DNA of 64,000 nt from Oligoflexia bacterium. Its GTDB lineage: Bacteria; Bdellovibrionota; UBA1018. Positions 46,284 through 55,288 of this stretch are shown piece after piece. Within the stretch, counting starts at the first letter, position 1, and every line of letters starts with the position of its first letter. The position numbers and the translations under genes are program-made. The notes beneath the pieces were generated by a model. The model was not told where the DNA came from, did not search any database, and saw only the letters and a program-made list of their open reading frames with translations. The stretch lies in assembly GCA_903895855.1 (NCBI GenBank), contig CAITVN010000189.1, positions 1-64,000 on the forward strand, read 5' to 3'.

Positions 46284-47375
46284 ATGAAGCAGCCTATTGG
46301 TCTATTGGGTTTGAGTTTCTTGGTTAGTTCTTGTGGTAGTGGTCTTTTTGGTGGTTCTCAAAGTCAACCGAGTTCGGGGGTACCTACAACGTCAATCGCC
46401 GGGATTACTGCTTCTCCGGTTCCGATTTCTAGTCCAGCTGCAGCGACCACCGTAGAAAACGCCTCAGTTGCACCGATTGCTTCACCGTCACCTTCGCCGT
46501 CTCCATCGCCGGTAGACAATGGCCCCGTGAATCTTGCACCAGTGGTGGGTACACCTGAGCTGACGGTCTCGCTGTCGACCTACGATTCTTTTCGAGTCGA
46601 GTGGACATTGGCGAGCGATGACTCAACTGCGGCCGAAAATATTAAATATGAAGTTTTTGCGACTGAAACCGGCAGTCTCGTTGGAAAAAGTGAATCTGCA
46701 CTCAATTCTTACCAAATTTTGCCGGGCCAAGCAGGAATTGGTGGCGTCAGTATTTTCGGAAAATCGGGTCAAAAACTTTGGGTATTCGTTCGAGCAATCG
46801 ATGCGCAGGGCCTGCGAAGCGCCTACACTGAAAAAGAATTCACGCAACTCATCCCGATTTTTGTCTACCGTGGCCCAGCAGTTAAGGGCGATATTGGCGG
46901 TAGAGCAGCCGCAGATCAAAAATGTTCTGACCATTGGAATTCGACGATTGGTCTTACGGCCCAGGTAACGTGTTCAACTAAGCGGGCATTGATGTCGTTT
47001 TCAGAGGTTGATGCCATTATCAATTTCACCACTCAGTGGGGACTGCCTGCCTCGAAAGAGGTTTACTCGTTGTACTTGAATGTGGCCCCAGCAAGTCGAC
47101 TGTTAGTTGCATCATCGTGGACGCAGTTCATTGATCCGAACCAGGCTAAGCCGCTGTCAGCAATCGAGGCCCACCTCATCACGGCACCTGATAACTTCTA
47201 TCGCACGTTTTCAAATTGGGAGTTCAAATACAACTCAGGCAATTCGTGTGAAGGAGGCAGCCTGAAAGACGATGATCACTTCGGTTCGGGCGGCATAGCC
47301 ACTCAAAAAATCTTGGCGTCGAGTGATACCTATTACTGTTCAATGGAATTGCCCATTCTGTGTTTGTGCTATTGA
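46284..47375 (+). CDS. Lipoprotein with Pro/Ser linker and C-terminal cysteine-rich domain
   Basis: A 363-residue lipoprotein (lipobox LVSSC). A linker with repeated SPSP follows the anchor, then a fibronectin-III-like domain (residues 92-185, DSFRVEWTLASDD). The C-terminal domain from about 195 has FVYRGPAVKGDIGG, several cysteines and the end CSMELPILCLCY, somewhat like DUF1554 domains of surface proteins. The gap before it (46029-46283) shows no gene. Confidence 0.55.
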   Translation: MKQPIGLLGLSFLVSSCGSGLFGGSQSQPSSGVPTTSIAGITASPVPISSPAAATTVENASVAPIASPSPSPSPSPVDNGPVNLAPVVGTPELTVSLSTYDSFRVEWTLASDDSTAAENIKYEVFATETGSLVGKSESALNSYQILPGQAGIGGVSIFGKSGQKLWVFVRAIDAQGLRSAYTEKEFTQLIPIFVYRGPAVKGDIGGRAAADQKCSDHWNSTIGLTAQVTCSTKRALMSFSEVDAIINFTTQWGLPASKEVYSLYLNVAPASRLLVASSWTQFIDPNQAKPLSAIEAHLITAPDNFYRTFSNWEFKYNSGNSCEGGSLKDDDHFGSGGIATQKILASSDTYYCSMELPILCLCY

Positions 47376-47415
47376 GCTTAATAGTGAAATCTCGTTTGCC
47401 GGCAAATAAATGAAA

Positions 47416-47445
47416 AACCACCCGAAGTTTTGGCTTCGAGTGGTT
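47416..47445 (-). terminator. Terminator of the minus-strand lipoprotein gene
   Basis: Twelve-base arms (AACCACCCGAAG and its complement with one mismatch) around a six-base loop, followed on the minus strand by five T. It lies 30 bases after the stop of the gene at 47476. Confidence 0.6.
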
Positions 47446-47475
47446 CTCGTGTGATTGAATTCTTAGCAAACTGAT

Positions 47476-48414
47476 CTATTTGTCGAGCTTAGCAGAGGTG
47501 ATTGCTTTGATGTAATCAGCTTTTTTGGCTGCCATCGCAGCTTGAACTTCAGCAGTTTCGTTTTCTAAGTAACGAACGTCCCAGCCAGCAGCCGCTTTCA
47601 CTTGAGTGGCTGCAGCTAAACCGAACTTGTCTTCGTCAGCTTGAGAAATGAAGTACACTTTTTGCTTCGCAGTTCTGATGCCGCCGTTAGCAGAGTCAGC
47701 TTTCACGCCGTTGTGAGTGATTGTGGTGAAAACGTCATGGTTGTTCCAACCTTTGCTGTACTTAGTTTGAGCTTGGTTTTTCACGAAAACCCAACCGTGT
47801 GATGGCGCAGCAACTGAATCGAAATCGTCGCCGGGCATAGCATCAACTTCAGAGAACGAGCCGTTGTAAGCAATACCGGTGTACATCGGGTCAGGTGTGC
47901 CCATGAGGGTGACCGACGCGCCTGTGCTGGTGCGGTAGCTCACCGATGAGTAGCTGTTTCTGATCATGTCTAGGTTGTAGACGTGGTCAACGAGTTCGTT
48001 GCCGCAAACTGAGGTGTATTCTATGCAAACTTTGTTACCGTAGCTGTCATAACCTTTGTCTGAACAGATATCGTGGCAAACATATTCTTCTGCAGTTCTC
48101 ACTAAGCTGAGCTTAGGAGTTTTGAACGATAGGCTATCATTCACGCCAGTCGATAAGCCAGAAAAGCCATAACTCGATGCGGTTTTGTAATCGATCACGA
48201 GCGGAATGGTGTAGCCATCTGCCATGTCAAAATCGATCGTGAGGTAGTCGAGATTAACTTTAGTGTCAGGAGTGACGCCGTCGTCTTGAACGAAGCGTGC
48301 AGAGAAATCAACTCGGTAGCTCCAAGACCAGTTTGGGCTTGAATCGCAAGCAGTGAGGCCGGTGAGGGCAGCCAGTACAGCAAGGGTAGTTAGGGTACGT
48401 GGGGTGAATAACAT
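47476..48414 (-). CDS. Lipoprotein, paralogue of the gene at 52027
   Basis: A 312-residue lipoprotein (lipobox GLTAC). The mature start NWSWSYRVDFSARFVQDDGVTP closely parallels WDWVWSVKFMGDFVADDSVTP of the gene at 52027. Both contain a cysteine cluster (CHDICSDKGY) in the middle and an Ala-rich end. No known family was recognised. The ATG at 48414 with AAAGGA is preferred over an extension to 48471. Confidence 0.6.
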   Translation of the reverse strand: MLFTPRTLTTLAVLAALTGLTACDSSPNWSWSYRVDFSARFVQDDGVTPDTKVNLDYLTIDFDMADGYTIPLVIDYKTASSYGFSGLSTGVNDSLSFKTPKLSLVRTAEEYVCHDICSDKGYDSYGNKVCIEYTSVCGNELVDHVYNLDMIRNSYSSVSYRTSTGASVTLMGTPDPMYTGIAYNGSFSEVDAMPGDDFDSVAAPSHGWVFVKNQAQTKYSKGWNNHDVFTTITHNGVKADSANGGIRTAKQKVYFISQADEDKFGLAAATQVKAAAGWDVRYLENETAEVQAAMAAKKADYIKAITSAKLDK

Positions 48415-48625
48415 AAAGATCCTTTCGTTGGGGGGCGTTTCTGGGTCGCTTTCTTCTAAAAAAATGGCCAACCATTTTTATCTAAAAAAAGTGTAATTAC
48501 TTATTGGTGAGAGATAATCTAAGAGGTCGGCGAACCGGCATTACATTTGTGACACTGCTGCGAAAATTAGGTTGGCGTGTCTCGGTGTTGTTGTTTTTAT
48601 TAGGTTTTCGAATTAGGCTTGGGCT

Positions 48626-49690
48626 ATGTTTGATCGACGCAAAATCAAAGAGCAGTTGGCTAATCAAATCGTGAGAATGGGGCTTGAGATTCCGGCAGAT
48701 CGGCGCTGTCAGTTTGTGTTGGCGGTCGAGCCGTCGCTTTCTGATCGCGAGTTAGAAAGTTACACTCAAAAGGCTCTCAAACACGAAAAGGGCTCGAGTA
48801 TGCCTAGCTTTGAATTCTGGTCGACAGTATCAGTAGACTCGAAGCTACCCTGGACAATCGAACTGATTGAAACGTTTCGAGCTTCGCTCGATTGGACTAA
48901 GCTATCGACTGGCGAAGCCTTTTGTTGGACAATTCTCTGGCTAAAATTATTTTGGCCGCAGATTAAAGTGCTGACTCTCAGTGAAGTGCGAGACCCTAAG
49001 AGAGTTGCTTGGTCGATTGAGTTGATCAAAGAGTTTCGACGAGAATGGAAGTCATTTCAAAAGTGGAGCACAAACGGTGGGCCTTTGGGCTGGAATCTCG
49101 ATTTTCTGAGAGAGTTTAGCCGCGAACTCGATTGGAGCTTGGTGAGTGGGGCTTGCCCCCTGTTCGCGTCTTCTGATGTCATTGAAGAGTTCAAAGATCG
49201 CATCGATTTTAAAGCGCTCACTTACAATTCAGTTTGTGGGTCGAATTTTGATTTCATACGAAAATATCGCTCTCAACTCGATTGGTCTACTTTGAGTCGG
49301 GGTATGGGCATTCGCTGGACCGATTCACTCATTGACGAATTCAAAGACGAACTCAATTTTAATGAGATGTCGTCGAGTGCTGAAGTAGAGTGGTCTGTCG
49401 ACTTGATTCGAAAGCATCAGAAAAAATTGAATTTTAAGTCGCTGAGTGAGCAGAGAGACCGCTTTCCGTGGTCTGAAACATTGATTGCCGAATTCGAAGA
49501 CCGCTGGAATTGGGGTACGCGTGAAAACGATTGCGATTATCGTGGTGGGGGTAGTCCGTACCTTTATGGAGGCTTGAGTTCGAATGAGCGGTTACCGTGG
49601 AGTGCGGCGCTTCTCGCTCGATTTAAAGACCGTTGGGTTAAAGAGTGCCTAGAATCATTGCCATCGATTCAGTCGCTCTTGCGGCCGTGA
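48626..49690 (+). CDS. Tandem-repeat protein with LPWS-type repeats
   Basis: A 354-residue soluble protein built from about eight repeats of 30-35 residues with the pattern PWSxxLIxEFxDxLDWxxLS. Examples are LPWTIELIETFRASLDWTKL, IRWTDSLIDEFKDELNFNEM and FPWSETLIAEFEDRWNW. Similar tryptophan-rich repeats occur in uncharacterised proteins of other bacteria and probably form a stacked helical scaffold. There is no signal peptide. The repeats vary, so duplication is old. Function unknown. Confidence 0.65.
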   Translation: MFDRRKIKEQLANQIVRMGLEIPADRRCQFVLAVEPSLSDRELESYTQKALKHEKGSSMPSFEFWSTVSVDSKLPWTIELIETFRASLDWTKLSTGEAFCWTILWLKLFWPQIKVLTLSEVRDPKRVAWSIELIKEFRREWKSFQKWSTNGGPLGWNLDFLREFSRELDWSLVSGACPLFASSDVIEEFKDRIDFKALTYNSVCGSNFDFIRKYRSQLDWSTLSRGMGIRWTDSLIDEFKDELNFNEMSSSAEVEWSVDLIRKHQKKLNFKSLSEQRDRFPWSETLIAEFEDRWNWGTRENDCDYRGGGSPYLYGGLSSNERLPWSAALLARFKDRWVKECLESLPSIQSLLRP

Positions 49691-49787
49691 GTGGCAGAAT
49701 CAGCGGTACTGATTGCGGTTTTTCGGTTCGGTCATTTTTGCCAAGAAAAACATTGTCGGTAGCCTTTGAACTCGATATGCCCCAAGA

Positions 49788-51050
49788 ATGAGTGTTCAGT
49801 TGCTCGAGCAGCTTTTGTTGAATCGTCTTTCGCGTGAACTCGATAATATCATTTGGGCTCACCGAGTTAAGATGACTCCTCCTACTTTGCGGTTGACTGA
49901 TTCGGCTACTTACTGGGCCTGCTACAATCATTCTGAAGGCAGCCTCTCGGTCTCAAGGCGTTTAGTTGAAGAGCATAGCTGGTTTGCCATCGTTTCGGTG
50001 TTGCGGCACGAACTGGCCCATCGCTTAGTCGCCCTCGCGGCGGGAGGGCGAGACGCTCATCTGCACAAAGATCGATTTCAGTGGGCGTGCCAGCAGCTTG
50101 GGGTTCCTGATTATTTTTCGGGTGCCTCGTGTTCGCTTCAAAGTTTTCGCCTAGAGTTTCAGTCAGATTTCACGGGGGCTGATTCTACTGCAGATGCAGG
50201 CCCCGTTGCTGGTACACATTTGAACGGCCGCCCGAACGATAAGCTGTTGAGCAAGGTGAGAAAACTGCTCGCCTTAGCGGGGTCAAACAATGAGCACGAG
50301 GCTCTGTTAGCGATGAATAAGGTGCGTGAGCTCTATGCCAAGCATCAAATTGAATCAGTTGAGGGTGATCAAGTTGGCCACCAACCGGGGGCGACGAGAG
50401 TGTCTGGGCAGGGTCATTACTTTCACCTGGTGATTTCACTGTGTAGCAAACGGCTTGAAGCGCACGTGAGCAAGATTTGTTCGATACTGATTGATCACTT
50501 TTTTGTGCGAGTGATCTTTTTCAAAGAGTATCACCTATCGGTAGGCGAAGACTATCAAGCCGCGCAACTGATCGGAACTCGTGAAAATGTGCTGATGGCA
50601 GAATACGTCTATCATTTCTTGACTCAGCAGTTAGTTTCTCTAGTGAAGACGAAGAAAAAAGAAAAAACACTCAGCTCTCGGCGAGCCATCAAGTCATACC
50701 GCCTGGGGGTGCTCACTGGATTTTCAGAAAAACTTGAAAAAACAAATGCCGAAGCGAAAGCTGCGTATCGCTCAGTGAGTTCGGCCGGTATCACGAAATC
50801 GGGGGCCCCGGCCAGTGTGAATAGTACCTCGACTGGCCTCATCGTGTTGGGGCAGGCGTTACTCGATTCAAACTTGAAAAAACAAACTGACGATTACCTA
50901 GATCAGGTGTTTCCGCGCTTGATTTCGCAATCAAGAAAAAGGCAATGGGTTGACACAGACGCCTACACTCGTGGAAACGCCGACGGAAAAAAAATCACCC
51001 TTCACCGTGGGGTATCAAGCTCACACGATTCAGGGCGGTATCTAGAGTAA
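49788..51050 (+). CDS. SprT-like / DUF2786 protein
   Basis: A 420-residue protein. Residues about 55-125 include LRHELAHRL, a HExxH zinc site set in an SprT-like context. Residues about 150-190 match DUF2786 (LLSKVRKLLALAGSNNEHEA). The remaining C-terminal part corresponds to the region that usually accompanies DUF2786. The combination resembles proteins annotated as DUF2786 with an added metalloprotease-like head. No export signal. Role unknown. Confidence 0.65.
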   Translation: MSVQLLEQLLLNRLSRELDNIIWAHRVKMTPPTLRLTDSATYWACYNHSEGSLSVSRRLVEEHSWFAIVSVLRHELAHRLVALAAGGRDAHLHKDRFQWACQQLGVPDYFSGASCSLQSFRLEFQSDFTGADSTADAGPVAGTHLNGRPNDKLLSKVRKLLALAGSNNEHEALLAMNKVRELYAKHQIESVEGDQVGHQPGATRVSGQGHYFHLVISLCSKRLEAHVSKICSILIDHFFVRVIFFKEYHLSVGEDYQAAQLIGTRENVLMAEYVYHFLTQQLVSLVKTKKKEKTLSSRRAIKSYRLGVLTGFSEKLEKTNAEAKAAYRSVSSAGITKSGAPASVNSTSTGLIVLGQALLDSNLKKQTDDYLDQVFPRLISQSRKRQWVDTDAYTRGNADGKKITLHRGVSSSHDSGRYLE

Positions 51051-51095
51051 AAGATGTTGTTGTTAAGAGGCTCTGCGTGTTTGAGGGCAAAGAAA

Positions 51096-51467
51096 TCAAA
51101 TCCAATATTTAAAAACACGTTTAAATGACACACGAATTTTATCGAGATCTTCAGAACTGATTGTTCCGATCTTTTTTTCGACTAATGCCAAGTCTAATGA
51201 GGCAACTTTAGCAAGGCGAATCAGGCTAGAGTGTAAAAGTCCGGCATTTTTCCAGTCACCCAAGAGGTAGTCGCCTTCTAATGCAAAACTTTCAATTTGG
51301 CTTGTAATCATTGCCACAGTCAATATCTGGAATTTGTCGGTCAATTTACAGCTAGCCAAACAAAGTGCTGGTCGCTTCTTAGTTGACTCTAAGTCTGAGA
51401 ACGGAAATTTTACTAAAACGACATCACCAGGACGAAATCGGATTGAGTGTTGTTTTTTCTGGCTCAT
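51096..51467 (-). CDS. PemK/MazF-type toxin
   Basis: A 123-residue endoribonuclease-type toxin. FRPGDVVLVKFPFSDL and KRPALCLA are the MazF/PemK N-terminal signature, and HSSLIRLAKVASLD matches the later conserved strand region. Such toxins cut mRNA at short sequences. Its ATG overlaps the stop of the antitoxin gene by four bases, the usual order with antitoxin first. Confidence 0.85.
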   Translation of the reverse strand: MSQKKQHSIRFRPGDVVLVKFPFSDLESTKKRPALCLASCKLTDKFQILTVAMITSQIESFALEGDYLLGDWKNAGLLHSSLIRLAKVASLDLALVEKKIGTISSEDLDKIRVSFKRVFKYWI

Positions 51468-51691
51468 AAATTGTCGTAATCCGAATCACGTAAATCGTTC
51501 CACTCGCTAAAGGCGCTTTCGGCTGCCCTATGAAGCGCGCGAGATTCAATTCGATGTGCAAAATATCCCTCAAGCGCTGTGACTAAAACGTCTTTAATGC
51601 TCGAATCGGTCAACTCAGCTTCAAGCCTGAGTAATTTTAAGAGTTGGGGGTTACCTAGGTCGGTCGATAGCTTAGAACTGCCAGGTTTCAT
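51464..51691 (-). CDS. Antitoxin of the MazF-type pair
   Basis: A 75-residue protein encoded directly upstream of the toxin, with AGGAG before the ATG at 51691. A longer in-frame extension to 51772 lacks a ribosome site. Residues 1-45 resemble a short DNA-binding domain and the acidic end (FSEWNDLRDSDYDNL) resembles toxin-binding tails. No specific antitoxin family was recognised. Confidence 0.65.
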   Translation of the reverse strand: MKPGSSKLSTDLGNPQLLKLLRLEAELTDSSIKDVLVTALEGYFAHRIESRALHRAAESAFSEWNDLRDSDYDNL

Positions 51692-52026
51692 GAGAAAAGC
51701 TCCTGCAGTAAAGTCTATCTTATTTTTCTCAGTAATACCAGTAAACTGTAAAACAGGTTTTCCTGAAAACATGAGGGGTCGAGTGTTCTGTTGAAAACTG
51801 TTTGGTTAGTCGATTTGACGTTGTTGACTGAGTTTAACCTTTAGGTGGCAGAGGTCTTTTTTTCTAACAAGACCACATTCTGTTTGTGTATTAAATGTCG
51901 GTCAAGCTTACAGTAGAACTTTGAATGAATGATCAGTCGATCATATCTGTGGAGATCAAGTCTTCTGCTTTTGGCCGATTTTGTCATTAACCCCCTCTTG
52001 TTGTTTTATTGAAAGGATATTTGAAA

Positions 52027-52992
52027 ATGAAGGCAAAGAATTTAAGTTTGATTATTGGAGTGCAAGCATTGGCCGCTATCAGCGTGAGCTCGGCGTTAAC
52101 TGCTTGTGTTGACAGCTGGGATTGGGTTTGGTCGGTCAAATTCATGGGAGATTTCGTGGCTGATGATTCAGTGACCCCTGTGCCTCACTTTGATCTCGAC
52201 ACCGTGAAATGGATTTTCACTATGTACGATAACACAGTGATTACCTACACGATGGCTATGGATACCGTTCAAAACTACGGCATCAGCAACTGCGCGCCTG
52301 TGACAAATTCATTGCCGGCACTCTTTTATCAAAACGGCTGCAGTAATGCAGAAGGCGTTTTGGCTTTGAGAACTTCAGCTGGCGGCCAAATGTGGTGGTC
52401 GACTCCAGACTTGGCTTTCACAGCAGAAAAGAAAGTTCACGAATGTAAAGACATTTGTACTGATAAGAACGACGCTACCGGAACCTGCCAACAATGGTAC
52501 CACGATTGTAATGATGTCGTGAAAACAGTCGGTTTCGCAACGAGCGACATCAAATCAACAGCCACTCAAGTGACTTTCAGAACCAAAGGTAACGGTTATG
52601 TGACGGTCCCGGGTGCTGCACTTCAACACGGTGCTGTGACTACTCGTGACGAAAATAACTATCATGAAAAAGCTTGGTTGACTCATGATAAGTACATGCT
52701 TCCAGTGAGCGTTTCGCCTTACGGAGTTGTTTCAGCCCCATTGACCGGTGTTGAAGGATCTGAAGAGATTCCAGCTCAAAATGCTCAGTCTGCAGCTGAA
52801 GCTGCGGCAGAAGCGGCTCGCCCAGCGATGCCTTCTGCTGAGCGGCTGGCTTCGGTCGGCGCTTTCGAGCCTAAGGTCGTGACTGATTTCAACGCCCTCA
52901 CCTCTGAAGAGCAATCTGAAGTGAAGAGAAAAATTGAACTCATCAACACTTACGAAGAGCGGTCTGCTGCAAGAGCCGGCGCTAAAAAATAG
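52027..52992 (+). CDS. Lipoprotein, paralogue of the gene at 47476
   Basis: A 321-residue lipoprotein (lipobox ALTAC) similar in its N-terminal domain and cysteine cluster (CKDICTDKNDATGTCQQWYHDC) to the gene at 47476. The C-terminus is Ala/Glu-rich and helical. The ATG at 52027 is chosen, with AAAGGA upstream. A strong terminator follows at 53029. Confidence 0.6.
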   Translation: MKAKNLSLIIGVQALAAISVSSALTACVDSWDWVWSVKFMGDFVADDSVTPVPHFDLDTVKWIFTMYDNTVITYTMAMDTVQNYGISNCAPVTNSLPALFYQNGCSNAEGVLALRTSAGGQMWWSTPDLAFTAEKKVHECKDICTDKNDATGTCQQWYHDCNDVVKTVGFATSDIKSTATQVTFRTKGNGYVTVPGAALQHGAVTTRDENNYHEKAWLTHDKYMLPVSVSPYGVVSAPLTGVEGSEEIPAQNAQSAAEAAAEAARPAMPSAERLASVGAFEPKVVTDFNALTSEEQSEVKRKIELINTYEERSAARAGAKK

Positions 52993-53028
52993 TGTTCGAA
53001 GAGTTTAAGAAATTAAAACGCAATTTTG

Positions 53029-53060
53029 GGGTCAACTCGAGAGAGTTGGCCCTTTTTTTT
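53029..53060 (+). terminator. Rho-independent terminator of the lipoprotein gene
   Basis: Ten-base stem (GGGTCAACTC with GAGTTGGCCC, one G-U pair), four-base loop and eight T. It lies 37 bases after the stop and directly before the long inverted repeat. Confidence 0.85.
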
Positions 53061-53398
53061 CTGCCTATGCACTCGACTAGTCCGAGCCAAGATTGAGAAT
53101 TTTTTTTCCGAGGACCCTTAAGGTCTTTGACAAAGACGTCCTCGCCTCTGTATCAGCGTTGATATTTTTTAAAGATAAGCGTGGGTATAACTCCACTTTT
53201 GCGACTCTTGCGAGGCATGGATGCCGAAAGCAAGAAAACAAGATGTTTGTGGAGCCAAAATGGAGTTATACCCACGCTTATCTTTAAAAAATATCAACAC
53301 TGATACTGTGGTTGCGGAATGTCTTTTTACAAAAACCTTAAAAGTCCTCGGAAAAAAAATTCTCAATCTTGGCTCGGGCTAGTCGAGTGCATAGGCAG
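53061..53398. repeat. 338-bp imperfect palindrome with ~140-bp arms
   Basis: The left arm (about 53061-53200) and the right arm (about 53257-53398) are inverted copies, roughly 85 percent alike. Examples are GAGCCAAGATTGAGAATTTT against its complement at the other end, and an inner block of about 39 bases around AAGATAAGCGTGGGTATAAC. The loop is about 56 bases. T runs flank both ends in the same orientation. Short open frames in it (such as 53093-53287 and 53169-53366) are mirror products of the arms, not genes. It may be a MITE-like element or a bidirectional transcription barrier. Confidence 0.8.
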
Positions 53399-53407
53399 GT
53401 TTTTTTA

Positions 53408-55243
53408 CTATTCGTACATGGCGTCGAGAGTGGTCTTGTGGCGGTCTGAGACGACCTTTCGCTTGATTTTCAATGAGGGAGTCATTTCGCCTGAATCGAC
53501 CGTAAATTCGGTAGGTAAAATGGCGAAGCGCTTGATGGTTTCAAAACTGGCTAGTTTTAGGTTCAACTCATCGATAATTTTTTGTACTTTTGCGACGATT
53601 TTCGCGTGCTTGGTCAGTTCTGCGTAATCGCTAAAGAGAATTTGATGTTCGTTTGCGTATTGTACGACCTGCTCTTTATCGAGCGTGACCAACGCGGTTA
53701 GGTAGTTGCGTTGATCGCCGTGAACGACGAACTGATTGATGAATTTGAAACTCTTTGCGAGGTTTTCAATTTTCTGAGGGGCGATGTTTTTTCCACCACT
53801 TGTGATGATCAGATCTTTCTTACGATCAGTGATTTTTAGAAACCCTTCGTAGTCGATGTGACCGATATCGCCTGTGTGAAACCACCCATCGGTCATGACT
53901 GCAGCCGTTTCTTCTTGGTTTTTGTAATAGCCTTGAAAGACTTTTCTAGACTTAATCAAAATCTCGCCGTCTTCTGCAATCTTGATGGCAACTTCAGGTA
54001 GCGGTCTTCCTACCGTGCCAAACCTGATTTCACTAGGTGTCATCACGGTCACCGGGGCCGCGGTTTCAGTTAATCCGTACCCTTCTAAAATATTGATGCC
54101 GGCGATTTGAAAGAATGCGCCAATTTCAGCCGGTAAGGGTGCTCCTCCGCAGATCGAGTGGCGCAAATTGCCGCCGAAACGGTCGCGAATTCTGCTGAAG
54201 ACAAGTTTGTCGAATAGCGCATACTCTATGCGGGTTTTGAGGCTTAATTTTCTTGGCTCGCCGCCTGCCTTAGCTTTCTGGTTTTCTTCGACGTATTTCT
54301 TGCCGACTCGCAGGGCTTTCTCGAAAAGGTCGGCCTTCCACTCGGGACCGCTATGAGTCGTTGTGTGTACGCGGTTGAAGGCTTTTTCGAAAACTCGTGG
54401 TACGGCAAAAATGAGGGTTGGTTTAATTTCGGTCAAATTGTGACTGAGGGTATCGAAATTGACTGCGTAGCATTCTTGCCAGCCGAACACATAAGTGGCG
54501 ATCGACTCGAGCTTTCCGATGATGTGAGAAAACGGTAAGAAGGTCACGAGCACTTCTTTTTCTGGTCTGATCAGCGTGCCGAGAAGTTTCACGCAGTCTT
54601 CAAGAACGCTCATGACGTTGTCGTGGCTGAGCATGACCCCCTTGGGTATACCTGTGGTGCCAGAAGTGTAACAGATCGTTGCTGTTTCGTGCGAAGTCGT
54701 TTTCTTGGTCAACTCATCGATGCGGTTGGGTTCGTGGCTTTTGTGGCGTCTGCCTAGTTCACCAAGTGACTGCCACGAAATGACTTCTGATAGACCAGAC
54801 GCCTGCCCCATGGCGCCGGGTTCGAAGACGATGATGTGTTTCAGGAATTTCAGTTCGGCTCGTTTTTCTAAAATTTTACTCAGTTGTTTCGAGTCTTCTA
54901 CAAAAAGGGCCACTGATTCTGAATGATTGAGAATAAAGGCAGCGTCGTCAGCGGTATTCGACGCATAAATAGGTACGGTGATGCCTCGTACACTAAGAAT
55001 TGCCATGTCGGCTTGGGGCCACTCAATTCGAGTGTTTGAAAAAATCGCAACTTTTGCGCCTTCTTCTATACCCAGGCTCAATAACCCGTGAGCAGCAATG
55101 CGCATTTGAAAATCAAAATCTTTGAAAGAAAGCTGATTCCACTCTCCGGTAGGAAGCTTGGTTCGAAATCCAAGAACATCAGGAGTCGTTTGGACGCGTT
55201 TTTGAAACGTCCCGGTAATGGTACTTTCTAAAATGAAGGGCAT
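53408..55243 (-). CDS. Long-chain acyl-CoA ligase (AMP-forming)
   Basis: A 611-residue adenylate-forming enzyme that activates fatty acids to acyl-CoA. TICYTSGTTGIPKGV is the AMP-binding motif, LEGYGLTETA the following conserved block, GWFHTGDIG and KDLIITSGGKNIAP the C-terminal hinge region. The length and the N-terminal FSNTRIEWPQADMAILSVRG fit long-chain ligases. The next minus-strand gene is 46 bases upstream. It may feed the acyl-CoA enzymes at 1.7-6.1 kb, which is inference. Confidence 0.85.
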   Translation of the reverse strand: MPFILESTITGTFQKRVQTTPDVLGFRTKLPTGEWNQLSFKDFDFQMRIAAHGLLSLGIEEGAKVAIFSNTRIEWPQADMAILSVRGITVPIYASNTADDAAFILNHSESVALFVEDSKQLSKILEKRAELKFLKHIIVFEPGAMGQASGLSEVISWQSLGELGRRHKSHEPNRIDELTKKTTSHETATICYTSGTTGIPKGVMLSHDNVMSVLEDCVKLLGTLIRPEKEVLVTFLPFSHIIGKLESIATYVFGWQECYAVNFDTLSHNLTEIKPTLIFAVPRVFEKAFNRVHTTTHSGPEWKADLFEKALRVGKKYVEENQKAKAGGEPRKLSLKTRIEYALFDKLVFSRIRDRFGGNLRHSICGGAPLPAEIGAFFQIAGINILEGYGLTETAAPVTVMTPSEIRFGTVGRPLPEVAIKIAEDGEILIKSRKVFQGYYKNQEETAAVMTDGWFHTGDIGHIDYEGFLKITDRKKDLIITSGGKNIAPQKIENLAKSFKFINQFVVHGDQRNYLTALVTLDKEQVVQYANEHQILFSDYAELTKHAKIVAKVQKIIDELNLKLASFETIKRFAILPTEFTVDSGEMTPSLKIKRKVVSDRHKTTLDAMYE

Positions 55244-55288
55244 AGTACTTCGGAGAATGACTCAAAGTCTGTTGAATTTCCAGCATTT

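Noticed and set aside
53093-53366. Two short opposite-strand frames encoding nearly the same peptide
   Set aside because: They arise from the arms of the long palindrome read in both directions; no ribosome site and no family.
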